From NCBI RefSeq assembly GCF_963678635.1, contig NC_087068.1:29204318-29268317 (forward strand): DNA of 64,000 nt. Reading direction: 5' to 3'. The stretch is from Symsagittifera roscoffensis. Lineage: Eukaryota > Xenacoelomorpha > Acoela > Convolutidae. The notes beneath the pieces are model-generated. The model saw nothing but the letters and a program-made list of their open reading frames with translations, was not told where the DNA came from and made no database searches. Made by a program: the position numbers and the translations under genes. This document shows, in pieces, positions 17,571 through 28,913 of this stretch. Position 1 is the first letter of the stretch. Each line of letters starts with the position of its first letter.

Positions 17571-20049
17571 AACTGGTTATGTCTAGTAGTTCCAAAGTTA
17601 TTAACCAGAACGTCTTTTTTCTAAAGTCAAAAAATTTGTCTCTTATAGGTTCCGCCTAACTTTTTCCGCAATTCTGTTCTTTTCGACCTAAAACTTATTG
17701 ATCCGAGCTCAGAAGGCCTATACTCTTCTAGTTCAATGCAAAAGACCCGATCTAAAACGCTTTAGTTGAAAAAATTTGCGAAAAACTATGCTACCTGTAC
17801 CCCTCCGGATTGATGAATCCACCAAATCAAACTCGTTAAGTTCGATTTCTCTGCGACCCGGAAGGCTTTCGGGAAGCGGGTTTTAAAACTTGTAGATTCA
17901 TTAGTGGAAGTTGTCCGAACAACTATTTTTACTGTTCTAACTCAAAAATTTCAAAAATTTTTTCTGAATTTATAGTGTTTCGTTTTCTCAAAAATCACGA
18001 AGATTCGGTTTTTTGTTCCAAAATAGTTCCAACCACTTCCGAACTAAACTTAACCGGTTCTATCTATTATAGTAGTGCAGTTACGATGTAACACACTACT
18101 TTAGCGCTTTTTTCCGTTTCAAAAAATATCGATATCTCAAAAATCGCGACTTGTGGGGGGATCAAAATATCGCTATTTTGACCCTAAAAACCGGTCTGCT
18201 TTCTGTGTTTTTCACTGAAAAACGATATAGGAGTATTAATATAGGCTATAGAAGTAATAATATTAGTAATACTATACCCCTCCGGGTTTGTTTAATATCC
18301 GAATCAAGGTGCTTAACTCAGATATTCGCAGTTCGGTGAAGGGTCACTACAGTGCAGCACTGTCGAGCCCCCCACAGATTACTATCTTACTTTTTGTACC
18401 AAAAGGGATACAAAACTTGTTAACTATACCCAACAGTCGATTGTTTTTGTCGTTGATACCCTTCTTGTTGCTCCTTGTACTGCTTGCCGGATCAGTCTTC
18501 TCCCAAGACCCCTCTGGATTGAGCGCAAATCAGCTGACCCTTCCGGATTGAGCGCAATTTATCATTAACGTGCTTAAATTCTCCAATAACCCTATTGTAC
18601 AAGCCTCACAAACGGGCTACAAAATTGATCGTTACAATCCTGACTGATATAAATGCCTGTAACAACAATATATCTATCATCAACAAACGGGAGGGTCGGA
18701 TCACATCTTGTCTGGGGGGATGATTTCTACTAATTTTTTATTTTTTTTTTACTGTTTTTGGTTTTTTCGTTTATTTTTTTATGTTTTTTGATTTTCTTGG
18801 GTACTATATTATTTTTTGTTCGGTTTTATATATATCTTTAAGTGTTTTTGGTCACAAACCTCTCACGGAACGACGGGACCGCGAATCGCGTCACCCTTCC
18901 TGGTTCGTGAATTTTCGGTCTTAACTAGGTTAAAAAGCTATTCACGGTTATCCGGAAGGCTTCGCGTTCCGAACTACCCTTCCGCCCCGGCGGTTTAGGC
19001 CTATTAAGGGCGTTAATGTGAGCATCCGCTCGGCGCGGAGTGCTCGGTAACGGTTCTGCCGGTCATGATGTTAAAAAAGAATAACACCCAGGAGCGCCAT
19101 AAAAACATCTATGTAACATTCGCCCTGAAGATACATATCAACAGAAAATGAAACTAAGTCCTGAGACGACTGGTCAACGTCTAAACAGAGCTTTACATGC
19201 TTTTAACCGTCTCTACCAAGCCAGTACTTTCGGTTGTCTTTCTAACATCGGGTCGACGAAACGTTACTGTTCTCCGGCTTCGACCAGAACGCTCAAATTC
19301 ACTAGATTACATGCAGAAATAGTGAGCTCATGGCTGGGTCTCAGTAACCCCAGACCACGAGGTCACTCCTAAAAACAGGGCTACTACTACCTATTGAATT
19401 ATTATTGTTTTTGTTCAGTAGATAAAATCATCATCTCCATCGAAGATGGATCAACCCTTTCCCCCAACTCCTAGCTTCTCATCCTAGCAAAATGAATTCA
19501 GATGTTAATTAAATTCAACTCAGGACATAATAGGGAAACTAAAAGTCTTTATAAGTTAATAAAAGTTCCAGTCCCGAGACCCCTCCGGATTCCTGAATCC
19601 GGGGAAATAAGGCTCTTATTCTCCTTCCGGAAGGCTGGTTTTCCACCCTTCACCGTTGTTCGCAACGGCCTTGCAACTATTGTAGCGACACAATAGTTGC
19701 AACTCGGAACGGTGTCTGCTATTCCTGCAATCTGTTGTTGTTTCTCAATCACAATTTCCGTTATTATCGCTATCGCAACTAATGTTGTTGTGTTTTTCTG
19801 CCGGTTTTCTGCCAAAATGGCCGTTTCTGACGTTTCTCAGAAATATGACGTCATACTTCGAATTTTTAAAATTTCAAAATACCAGAATATCTTGACCTTC
19901 ACCGTTTGACTAATCGTCCCAATAACGTTGTTAATCACTTAAAACCGTCAATTCGGAGGGTTCGCTGTTAAAAACTCGAATATGCTGAATCTGCATTTTG
20001 GTCCATTCTGGTCGAAGTCACATCTCTTTCAAACAATGTGTGAAAAATT
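17571..20049. other. Non-coding region between the retroelement and LDAH, sharing the CCTCCGG motif
   Basis: No credible ORF. The sequence carries isolated copies of the CCCCTCCGGATT motif up to ~19,590 and T-rich tracts near 18,730-18,830. Because the motif is shared with the 1,041-bp repeat, part of this stretch may be the remainder of a long LTR of the same element. Confidence 0.5.
19671..19702. repeat. Perfect 13-bp stem hairpin
   Basis: TTGCAACTATTGT (19671-19683) pairs exactly with ACAATAGTTGCAA (19690-19702) around a 6-base loop. Possible structural element or terminator; function unknown. Confidence 0.7.
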
Positions 20050-20240
20050 AAACTAAATTAAAACATATAGAACTAGCAAAAAGTTTATTTTATAAACTTA
20101 GTTTATAAACTAAACTTTTATAAGTTAAACTAAATTAAAACATATAGAACTAGCAAAAAGTTTAGTTTATGAACTTAGTTTATAAACTAAACTAGCGTTT
20201 AGTTTATAAACTAAACGCTAGTTTAGTTTATAAACTTAGC
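20050..20240. repeat. AT-rich palindromic cluster with a 60-bp perfect palindrome upstream of LDAH
   Basis: AGTTTATAAACTAAAC-type units are reiterated through the stretch. The interval 20177-20236 is a perfect palindrome of 30 + 30 bases centred at 20206/20207. It ends 76 bp upstream of the LDAH start codon, so it lies in its promoter or 5' leader. Confidence 0.85.
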
Positions 20241-20312
20241 AAGAGATCTAAAACATTTAGACCTGATTGGGGTATGTTTTCAGGTTAACGTTGCTTTTAG
20301 TTGGGTTCTAGA

Positions 20313-20547
20313 ATGGCAGAAGAATCACAGAATGGCACCCCTACAGTTAATTCTTGCGTAATGGAAGTAAATGGAACAGCATCTCATATTTTATATATTG
20401 GCTGCTCTGTAACTTCTGAAGGCTTCAAGACTGTATCAAGGTCAAGTTGTGGGCTTATAGACAAAGTTATTGTGGTCATTCCTGGAAATCCTGGATGCGC
20501 TGACTTCTACCGAAGCTTCGTGGAGTCTTTACATGAAAAGTCTGATT
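20313..20547 (+). CDS. LDAH: LDAH exon 1
   Basis: Encodes residues 1-78 with the PGNPG oxyanion loop. Donor is GATT|GTAATG. The last 28 bases and the donor are duplicated 142 bp downstream. Confidence 0.88.
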
Positions 20548-23500
20548 GTAATGTTTTCAATTATTACCTTACAGAATTGTATGATAGATCATGTCATTTT
20601 TTTGTTACGCTTGCGACTGGCAAGGTTTATTGAAGTGAAGGTTTATTGTAGGTTTATTGAAGTGGAGTCTTTACATGAAAAGTCTGATTGTAATGTTTTC
20701 AATTATTACCTTACAGAATTGTATGATAGATCATGTCATTTTTTTGTTACGCTTGCGACTGGCAAGGTTTATTGAATCAAAAATATTTTTCCAGGCAAAG
20801 AGCTGAAATAGAAGCGCTTAGTCTTTTCTTGTGATATGTCATGTCCACAAGCAGACATATCTTGAGCATGTTTGAATCTTAGATACCCGTTTTAATTACA
20901 CTCGCGGGAGCAAGTGTATTGAAATGAGGAACCAGACTTTTTCCCGTAAACAATTTATCTTGCATATCTGTAAAAAATACATGCAGTTACTTCTTTGTGC
21001 AGTCTGACATGCTCAAGTTTCTGGAAATTTAGGTATAACTACCGAGGCCATTTTGGACCTTAATTAATCAAAGTTTTGTGTTTCGGCGTATGTTTTAAAA
21101 ATTTAATGAGTTTATTTTTTATAATTGTAGCAAAATTATACTCAATAAAATAATCTATCTATCCATGTCTTCTGTCTGTTATATATTCACATGCGGGCTT
21201 CACTATTTTGTGATATTTAGGGTTTTTCGACGTATTACTTTTGCATGTTTAACGAAAGATTTTTTTGCAGGTTTAAGCTATATCTTATATTGCAATGCAT
21301 AAATGTTTTTTTAGTTTTCGAACTAGAGTTGTTTTTTTTTCGTTATGTTTGAAATTAGAAGCCCAGTGGGATGCTGTCAGGCTGACACTAGGGGCCAAAA
21401 ATTGGGCCTCCAACTATGAAAACACATTTTTTTTTAGCTTACGATATAAGAAGATTTTTGTAATTTTTTCAAAAATTTCTTAAAAATTAGATTTGAAAAA
21501 TTCCTAAAATTTGGAATGCTCAACCTTGTAGTTAGGTGCTGTCAGGGTACTCCCCAGGGGTTGCAAGTCTTGCCGCAAAATCTGACTGCTCAAATCCTTT
21601 AACTTTGCGAGATGCGGCGGTATTTTTTTTTCAAAAATTTTCAAAGAATTTATATATAAAAACTGACAAATATTGAAGTGCTCAACGCTATGGCGGGATG
21701 CTCTCAAGATACTCTCAGGATGTTTGTTTGGACTTCAATTTTGACTGATCAACGCCTCTGATTGTCTTAAAAATAAAGTTTCGTTTTTTTGAAACATTTT
21801 AAAATTTGAAATGGTCGACTCTTTGGTGAAATGACGTCAGGGTACTACCAGTGGATGCATATATGACATCTCACTTCAATTTTATTGCTCATTAATAAAT
21901 AAATGTTTCAAGTAAAATGTTAATTACGCTGGATTATGAATCTCTTTATGAATTTGATGATCTCGCAATTGAAATTGTTTTTTTTTTATAAATATGGACA
22001 GTTGAGTAGTGTACTGTCAGCTATTATAAGATTTTGTTTGCGAAGATCTGAAACCCAGTTGTTTTGGAGATTTAACCATTTTTGTTTAAAAACTGTCACG
22101 TAAAAATTTTTTTATCGTTCAAATTTTGAAATCAAAGCGTTGTTGGTTCCCCACTTCTTTTTTACGGCTGCATTCCTTTCGCTTTTTTCCGTATTTTCCA
22201 AGTATAAGCAACCTTCTAACTTGGATTGTTTGATTGAGCGACACATTTCCTGCCATGTTTAAGAAGTCTCATTGTTGGCATGTTTAAGAATTTAACGCTC
22301 TTTAAGCTACCGTCTATCTTTCACAGCTATGTGCAATTAAGTTTAAACGCTACTGCTAACCTGCAGATTTTCTTTATGCATCTGTTTTGTGCTTAATCGC
22401 ATCGTTTTTAATCATACATGTTTCAACTAACTGATGCTTTGCAATGTTTTATAATACTTTATTTATCATTTTTCAAAACTTAACTCCTGGCTATTGAGCA
22501 TATATTTTTTTTATGTTAAGATGGTTTAAGTCTCTTTTTTTCCAGCTCAAGTCGCAATTTTTTGTGTTCATTTTGAAAATGTTCTTTTATTGCAGAGTGT
22601 GCATAAGATCAACAAGACAGCTCGTATCAGGGCGAAGCTGAGATTTTTGTGAAAATCAACCAACTACACGCCATATAAAGTACAAAGTGATAGACTCCGC
22701 TCCTAGTTACAAATCAATTATGGCAAATTAGCTTCCTTCAACCAATTTGGAACGATTTCTAAAACGGATTAAATATCCGCTTAAGCGTTAATAATGCGCG
22801 TAAATATATCGCGCGTTGAACCACCATTTAAGCTCGGGACAACAAAACCTTTTGAGTGATATCCGTCAAAAATAGCCAGTGAAAAAGTCTGAAGAAATAA
22901 CCACCCCGAGCATAAATATTCCATTACTTTCGTTACAAAAGTCGGAACAATGGCCAACTATTAAGTACAGCCAATGCTAAGGTTATTAACACAGACTATC
23001 ATATTACAATTAGCTTTTTAGCTCAAGGTATCGGGGATCTGTAGCGTAGAGGTAGTGAAGGAGAACCGCAACAAAATAGGAGAGTTCGAACCTGAACAGG
23101 GTCGGATGTTTTTAATGAACTTTTTCGTATACTAGTAAAAATCCGTCCGCTCTATAAATTGAGGAGTATTAGTTGGTAAATTTCTTTTTTCAAAGTGACT
23201 GGTACTGCTAATGCGTCATATTGGCTTGCGTCACTCAGCAATTATGTAGACTCATAATTGGCATGCGTCACTTAAGAAATTTTGTAGACACAAAGTTTTA
23301 CTCATTCAGTTTATCCCAGTAGCGTTATCGGTCATATTTCTGCTTGTGCATGCGAACTGCAGCTTCGCCTCTGTAAAATTTGTGACTTCCAGTGCAAGAG
23401 TAGCACTCGGATCGACAAAATCCAATCCATGGCTTGCATAGAAACTGAGCGAAAAAAGAAACGATTCATACTCTGACAAAATATATTAATTTAGATTTAT

Positions 23501-26300
23501 TATTAGCTGTACACTCACACTCCTCAGGAGTAAAATTCTCTGCATTTGGGGTTGTAAAAATTGAGTAACAAAAATCAGGTAGACAATTTGATTAGTGCTC
23601 TAATAGAGTCGGGTAGGTTTGAACTTATTGACGTACTGAGAGGCTGTTCGACGTGCCGAAAGCTATTTTTGGCACTATTAAGCTTCTGAAGTGACCGTTA
23701 TAGAAACAGAAGGGCTTTTTATAATTGATGTTTCTCTGCTGTTAATAAAAAGAACAGTAGACTTTCCCTCTAAACAGCTGTCTAATAGAAACCCTCCGTC
23801 GATGCTGGTTTTTCCAGACTGGGACTCTCAACCCATGCTGGGATTCCTCATTTAAAATTACTTTCTAGCTTACATGATTTGATCTTAATAGGTTTTCATT
23901 TCCACCTTGAGGAACAAATATTGCAAAAAATGGACAAAATCATTGGCGGTTGTTTAATTCTCTTAAAAATTCTCTAAAAGTTTCAGTAGAAATTACGAAA
24001 ACAAAATTGAACCAAAACTTTTTCATTCAATTTCTTCCCTCATCCTTTCACTTGATTGAGTTCGTGACAAAAACTTTATGCAAGCATTCAAATTTCTAGC
24101 ATTTTTTTTGTTCAGTCTTTTGAGTTTTGTGTCACAGTTATGTGTTCTTATTCATGAAAAGTGTGTTCTGTTATAGGCATTCCAGTGGTTGCAATTAGTC
24201 ATTCCTTTCACCATTATCAAACCCTGTCTTCATCGTGGAAATCAAAACTATTCCAAGCCGATGTGTTCAATTTGCAGCAACAAGTTCAGCACAAAGTCGA
24301 CTTCATTAACCAATTTTTTACGGAGAATACTGAAGTTATCCTAATCGGACATTCGATTGGCGGATACGTCTGTTTGAAGCTACTTCAACACTATGGTCGT
24401 TGCAGGAGGACGAACAGTGATATAGCAGAAAATAGTGAGACGGAAGCTGAACGGCAAAATCAACGGTTGGTGTGTTATGATAGAAACTTAGTACATGGTT
24501 ACTTAATGATGCCGACGTTTGAACGAATGAAAGTGTCCCCCAGGGGTCAACAGATGCTTCCGGTGATTCAACATTTGAGATACCTGGTGCTATTTTTGCA
24601 CTTCCTGTTCACGTCTCTAGTACCGAAATTTTGGTTCTTGACTTTGATTGGCTGGTTCAAAACGGCAAGTCAGGTTGAATTCGTTCGACAAGGCGTGGAC
24701 ACTATTTACAGGACGAGATGTCTCTGTAATTTTCTGTACATGGCCAGTGATGAATTGGAAACAGTGAAGGCATTAGACAAACAACTCATTCAAGGTAAAT
24801 TTTTCGTGTGTTAATTAAGCTATATTTCGTGATCGTTTCCTGTGAGTCGAGACGACCAGGTGATTCAGACGAGATTGAAAATAATGAAACTGAAATAATA
24901 GAAGAGTGGTAATAGCTTACCACTGTAGAACGACAAGTTTTACTATTCCAGTTGTGGTTTAGGAACTTAGACGACAAGAAATAAGACGACCAGAAAATAA
25001 CGGAATTTAGACAATAACTTGTGTGCAAATTGCGTGAATTTTGTTTACAGACTTAAATTAACTTTTGGCTGAGTAAATACTGGTTGTCCTCAAATTCAGT
25101 TTCTTTACGGTCGTCTAATTTGCTTGTCGTCCAATTTCCTAGGCCCCATTCCAGTTTACTCTGTTCCATATTTACCTTTAGTCATTCCATTCTATGCCGA
25201 GATCACTCGACTTTCGTGTTAGTTTTAATCATTTGATCAACTCAACCTATAGGTCTGTTTTGTCAAAATTGTTATTTCATTGTCCATACGCTTTGTTAAG
25301 AGTAGTCTATGGATGCTAGTACAAAACAGGATAGTGCAAACGTCCGAAAGTAAAAATGGCAACGTGTCGCAGAATCGAATAATGAAATAGCCTATAAGCT
25401 AGATTTATTGCTAAGTAGCTTAAGCAAAACAGCTATCAAATACAACGTTATTGACAGCAATAAAAATTTGTTCAGTTGTTTTATAATGTTCTTCGGCTAC
25501 CGAGACTTGGGTATTCGGCTGTGTGTAAAAGTATGCAGCCCAATGATGCAATAAATAAGACTTGGAGCTTGTATCACGTTGAATTTATGTTTTATTATAA
25601 TTATTGTCGGTTGCTTGAAGCACTAGCATAGAAGTTTCCAAACACAATATCTAAGTTGAAAAAAGTCGAGAAATCTTCGGTCTTCATCTTTAGCGTTTGA
25701 AAAATGGTTGAATAATCTAGAAGAATATACAATTATTTTTTGGCTCTTTGCTTTAAATCTCCGTGTACTTATAATCGAGATATCCCGGGTATTGCGTCAA
25801 TTATACATATATCTTAAATATACTTAAGCTTTACATTAGAAAGCGTTATCAAATCGGAACATGGAATTTTTCCCTGGTTGACAACTAGTCTTATCAGAAT
25901 CACTGAACTGCTTCGTAAGTTTAACTTAAATGCTGGCATTTGTCTTTTTGAAATATTTGCTCCGACATGAACTTCATTCGAGAAGAACATATGATTTTCG
26001 TCTCATTGTCTGTCTGCTTGTCTTTCATGCTGTTTGTAATATATCGCAAGTGTTGCGAAGCTCAGTGTTAAACTTTAAATTCGTGTTTCAGATTCCATCT
26101 CGAAGACTACGTTCTACTACACTCCTGGAGACGGGTGGGCTCCCGCTCACTACGGCGAGGAACTGAGAGACAGAATGGGCAGTGAGGGGGTCAAAGTCAT
26201 CATAGGTCAAGAGGGGTTCGCACACCAGTTCCTGGATCAGGACTCGGAAAGTGCAGCGGAGATGATATTGAAATGGTGCAAGGCAGATGAAGTGCTCTAA
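20313..26300 (+). CDS. LDAH: Lipid droplet-associated hydrolase (three exons: 20313-20547, 24177-24794, 26092-26300)
   Basis: The three exons sum to 1,062 bases, 353 residues plus stop, close to the ~325 residues of vertebrate LDAH. The product is an alpha/beta-hydrolase that sits on lipid droplets and has been linked to sterol-ester and triacylglycerol turnover. Family landmarks: 'IPGNPGCADFY' (oxyanion loop, residues 56-66), the nucleophile elbow 'LIGHSIGGY' (Ser138), 'PTFERMKVSPRG' after it, the acid in 'YYTPGDGW' (Asp298) and the base in 'GFAHQF' (His329). All exon joins keep frame: exon 1 ends GAT T|gtaatg, exon 2 is bordered by ttatag and CAA G|gtaaat, and exon 3 follows gtttcag. The start at 20313 is the first ATG; the open frame upstream has none. 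The catalytic triad is intact, so the gene looks functional. Confidence 0.9.
20520..20776 (+). repeat. 115-bp tandem duplication covering the LDAH exon 1 end and splice donor
   Basis: 20520-20634 recurs at 20662-20776 with, by eye, no mismatch. The 27-bp separator contains further copies of GGTTTATTGAAG-like sequence. The second copy brings a second GTAATG donor at 20690. Splicing from it would read through an in-frame TGA at 20634-20636, so only the first donor gives a sound protein. Confidence 0.9.
20899..20957 (+). repeat. Family A dispersed repeat
   Basis: Shares the consensus (TTGCGATAAGCAAGG ... ACTAGACTTTTT CCCGTAAACAA) with copies at 27220, 33850, 35752, 36643, 48093, 51161 and 61090; this copy has CTCGCGGGAGCAAGTG at its head. 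Confidence 0.7.
21350..21890 (+). repeat. Tandem family C modules
   Basis: Three or four diverged units of roughly 150-170 bp, each with TGCTCAAC...GGTGCTGTCAGGGTACTC(C)CAGGGG-like sequence followed by GACTGCTCAA. The same module recurs at 48.5-49.17 kb. Confidence 0.6.
22602..22815 (+). repeat. Partial copy of the MITE found at 53442-53942
   Basis: Long near-identical stretches are shared, for example CCATATAAAGTACAAA, CTTCCTTCAACCAATTTGGAA and ATATATCGCGCG. The terminal inverted repeats of the other copy are not recognisable here, so this copy is truncated. Confidence 0.75.
23030..23108 (+). repeat. tRNA-like SINE head
   Basis: Internal pol III promoter boxes can be seen: A box TAGCGTAGAGG and B box GAGTTCGAACC about 35 bp apart, followed by a T-rich tract. 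No intact acceptor stem was found, so it is a tRNA-derived repeat, not a tRNA gene. Confidence 0.6.
23341..23385 (+). repeat. Family B repeat (GCGAA...TTCGCCTCTGT)
   Basis: Diverged copy of a short sequence with consensus GCGAAGCTCAGCTTCGC followed by CTCTGTGTAA. Better copies lie at 34590, 36325 and 37126. Confidence 0.6.
24177..24794 (+). CDS. LDAH: LDAH exon 2
   Basis: Encodes residues 79-284 with the GHSIG nucleophile elbow and the cap region, including a hydrophobic stretch near residues 209-233 that could associate with the lipid-droplet surface. Acceptor TTATAG, donor CAAG|GTAAAT. Confidence 0.9.
24795..26091 (+). other. LDAH intron 2
   Basis: 1,297 bp with no ORF of note; only a diverged family B copy near 26,042-26,070 just before the acceptor. 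Confidence 0.7.
26092..26300 (+). CDS. LDAH: LDAH exon 3 (terminal coding exon)
   Basis: Encodes residues 285-353 with the catalytic Asp (PGDGW) and His (FAHQF). Acceptor GTTTCAG; stop TAA at 26298-26300. Confidence 0.9.
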
Positions 26301-26320
26301 TTCTAGAAGTGTCTCTATTC

Positions 26321-26326
26321 ATTAAA
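26321..26326 (+). promoter_or_regulatory. Candidate polyadenylation signal of LDAH (ATTAAA)
   Basis: ATTAAA lies 21 bp after the LDAH stop codon. AATAAA is absent nearby, so this common variant is the best candidate, though the 3' UTR would be very short. Confidence 0.4.
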
Positions 26327-27219
26327 CTTGAGTAAACTTGGATGCCCGTGGATTAAATTAGAGACATTTATAATTTATTTAATCTCAAAGTTTTTTTTGG
26401 TTGGTTTTCAGCGAATTAGTAAACAGTGACAGTTAGGAGTTATATGTAACTCAAACGAGAAACTTCCAAGCGTTTTTGCTTTTTAAATTCATTCGCTAAA
26501 CAGAACGCAAATTATGTTAATCAATTACAGATGTACAAATGGCGAAAAAAACGAATAGCTGTTTCAAAATCGGATTTAAAATTGCAGATTTCCCAGCAGA
26601 ATGGAAAAGTCTCAATGATATATATATTTTTTAAACCAAATAGTGATTTTTTAACCAAGAAATGGCACTATTAAAAAATTCTGGAAATGCAAAGAGTTTT
26701 ATGGTCAACCAATTTTCTTTGAAAATGATTCTTAAAACTATCAGTTATTTTTTTCTCGGTTTTCTTTAGACGTAAATCTCTGTTGGCTGTGATCTTACGA
26801 GTGCCGGCCGTTAAGTTCTCAAGTGTTACCATTTAAAGACTGCGTGTGGACGACCGAGCTGATTAAATTCCCTGATGTCCTGAGTGCATAAATTGGCGTT
26901 AAATTAAATGAGATTGGTTTATTGAGGGAATCACGTCTCTTTTCCACTTTCCCTCCACATTAGAATTTCAGTTTTGAAAACTATTTTTAAGTTGTCATAA
27001 TTTACAGAAAGTTTGCATGGTGAACAACTTCAATATTGTGAATAGATTTGTTCTTCATACCTTACATCGTAACATCACGCAATTAGACAATATAACACGT
27101 AAGACAACTAAGAAAAGTGAAAATTTGAATATGAACGGACAATGGAAAAGAGCCGGAATCCCTAATGTCCAAAGGACTGAGCGACCGGAAATTGTAAGTT
27201 AATGAAAATAAGGGTTTTG

Positions 27220-27280
27220 CACTTGCGAGAGCCAGTGCCTTGTAATCGTGAACTAGACTTTTTCCCGTAAACAACTTTTC
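27220..27280 (+). repeat. Family A dispersed repeat
   Basis: ACTTGCGAGAGCCAGTG head and the ACTAGACTTTTTCCCGTAAA core match the family consensus. Confidence 0.75.
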
Positions 27281-27753
27281 TTACAAATCTTCGTATTGTT
27301 ATTCTTCTGTTCTTTATTCCCTTCTCTTTTCTTTTGCGAAGCGAGTGTATTAGTACAAACCTTTTTTTTCAAAGCTAAGTGGCAAATTTTGGTGCCACTT
27401 TTGGGGCACCTTAACAGCTTTTTGATGGCATGTGCTTTGACATTCGAATAGTAATAATTTAACACAGTTGATGGATTTTTAATCATCAAATGAACCGAAA
27501 AAAGTGCTGTGTTTCAAACAACATAACAATAATTAAATCTCAATTTCAGAATTTTTGTAACTTAATTTATCTCGCAATTTTTAAAATGCACAAACCATGC
27601 AAAGTTACTGTGGATGCCTTTAGTTTGTTATATTTCAAATTGTTACATGCAAAATTGAGTATTTGTATTTGGTGCCACTTTTGCTGAATAGCATTGGCAA
27701 GTTGTTAGTATATGTAGCTGCTTTCTTCGTGAATAGTGTTTTTCGGTTGTTAA

Positions 27754-27832
27754 GCTTGCATGGCTGAGTGGATAGTGCGTGAGAGTCAAAATCTCTTGAT
27801 TGCAGAAGGTCACAAATTCGAATCCTATACAT
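27754..27832 (+). repeat. tRNA-like module (pol III A and B boxes)
   Basis: TGGCTGAGTGG (A box) and AATTCGAATCC (B box) are about 50 bp apart, with an anticodon-like stem GAGAG/CTCTT between them. The D- and anticodon-arm pattern recalls class II (Leu/Ser) tRNAs, but the acceptor stem does not pair, so a pseudogene or SINE head is likelier than a functional tRNA. Confidence 0.5.
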
Positions 27833-27988
27833 TAGAGTTTTTGCTAATTCGAGGCTTATTTCTAATGTTTCTTTCTTCACTTGATAGAGCTGTTTTTTGG
27901 TCGTGTTTTCACAGGTTTGCGCAGCTTCACCTCTGTGTTATAAATTTTTTCTTTATTAGTGAACCTTATCAACTTCCAGGTTCCTTCC

Positions 27989-28068
27989 CACTTGGCCTAG
28001 AGGTAACGCGGTTGGCTTTGTATCCTAAGGTCTGGGGTTCGAGTCCAGGCCGGACCTTGTTTTTTTTC
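27989..28068 (+). repeat. tRNA-like module with pol III terminator
   Basis: A box TGGCCTAGAGG, B box GGTTCGAGTCC with a pairing T stem (CTGGG/TCCAG), then CCGGACCTTGTTTTTTTT. The T run would stop RNA polymerase III. Best-preserved head of the composite repeat family in the window. Confidence 0.6.
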
Positions 28069-28179
28069 AGTATGTATGCTAATGAAAAAGAAGGATAGAC
28101 GGTTAACAGTGCAAAAGCTCAGAATGTTCCAACCATACTAAAAATTGCAATTTTTTTTTCAAATTATGGTCGTTTTTCT

Positions 28180-28250
28180 GTGTGGTGTGATAGTAAGATC
28201 TGAAGGAAAAAAAATAGAAATTAGGTATAATCGTCAGTCATAGTCAAAAA
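28180..28250 (+). repeat. Family E repeat
   Basis: GGTGTGATAGTAAGATCT ... AATTAGGTATAATCG resembles 52300-52390 and 58600-58680, which share GGTGTGATGAGAGAACTATAC and a following AATTAG(G/A)CA.ATAA.CG segment. Confidence 0.45.
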
Positions 28251-28680
28251 GGCCAATTGAGAAACAGTTTTTTTTTAAAATTTACAAGCAAAACGTAAAA
28301 AAAAATTGTAGGGAAAAATCAAGAAAATTTCTTTTTTTTGCAGAAGTGTTTTGATTACCAAAATGATGCTAAATATTTTAAAAAGTAAGTTCACTCGAGT
28401 AAAAAAAATTAACTTTAAAAATGTTTTCACTAAAAAAGTTTTAATAAAAATTTCGAAAAATAAAAATCTCGAATAGGCCATTGTAAGCCTGCAAACCATA
28501 TTAACTCGAAATAAGACCAAAATTCCAAACCGGTTTTTTTATCGACATAGAAAAATTGTTCAAAATTATTTAAGGTTGTTCGAATGACGAGTGAAAGGTC
28601 TTTAATATGATTTATAACTTGACGCTATGCGAAGATTTTTTATGGTACATAATTTAGGGTGGAAACGAAAAGAAAAATTA

Positions 28681-28913
28681 TAAACTCAGCTAACAAATTT
28701 GAACAGAAAAACGAAAATCAGACGAATTTTAAAGAAATATTTTTGTTTCGACCATTTAATAAAAAATGAGGAACTTTGTATCCGCATACAAAGTTCCTCA
28801 TAGAAACTTTGTTTCAATACAAAGTTCCTCATGTTTTGAATGGTCGAAACAAAAATATTTCTTTAAATTTCGTCTGACTTTCGTTTGTCTGCTCAAATTT
28901 GTTGGCTGAGTTA
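28681..28913. repeat. 233-bp foldback element (long inverted repeat)
   Basis: The outer arms (28681-28763 and 28836-28913) are about 80 bp each and pair almost throughout, e.g. AAATATTTTTGTTTCGACCA against TGGTCGAAACAAAAATATTT. A second, inner inverted repeat (ATGAGGAACTTTGTAT with ATACAAAGTTCCTCAT) sits in the loop. Likely a foldback/MITE-type insertion. Confidence 0.8.

Larger units (their letters stand above)
20548..24176 (+). other. LDAH intron 1, filled with dispersed repeats
   Basis: No additional exon was seen. It holds a family A repeat (20899-20957), a block of tandem family C modules (21,350-21,890), a repeat related to the MITE at 53.5 kb (22,602-22,815), a tRNA-like module (23,030-23,108) and a family B palindrome (23,341-23,385). 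Confidence 0.7.

Noticed and set aside
20470-20775. Second LDAH N-terminal ORF spanning both halves of the duplication
   Set aside because: It is an out-of-frame reading of exon 1 created by the 115-bp duplication; only the frame from 20313 matches LDAH.
27754-28068. Functional tRNA genes
   Set aside because: Promoter boxes are present but no paired acceptor stem was found; they fit tRNA-derived repeats better.
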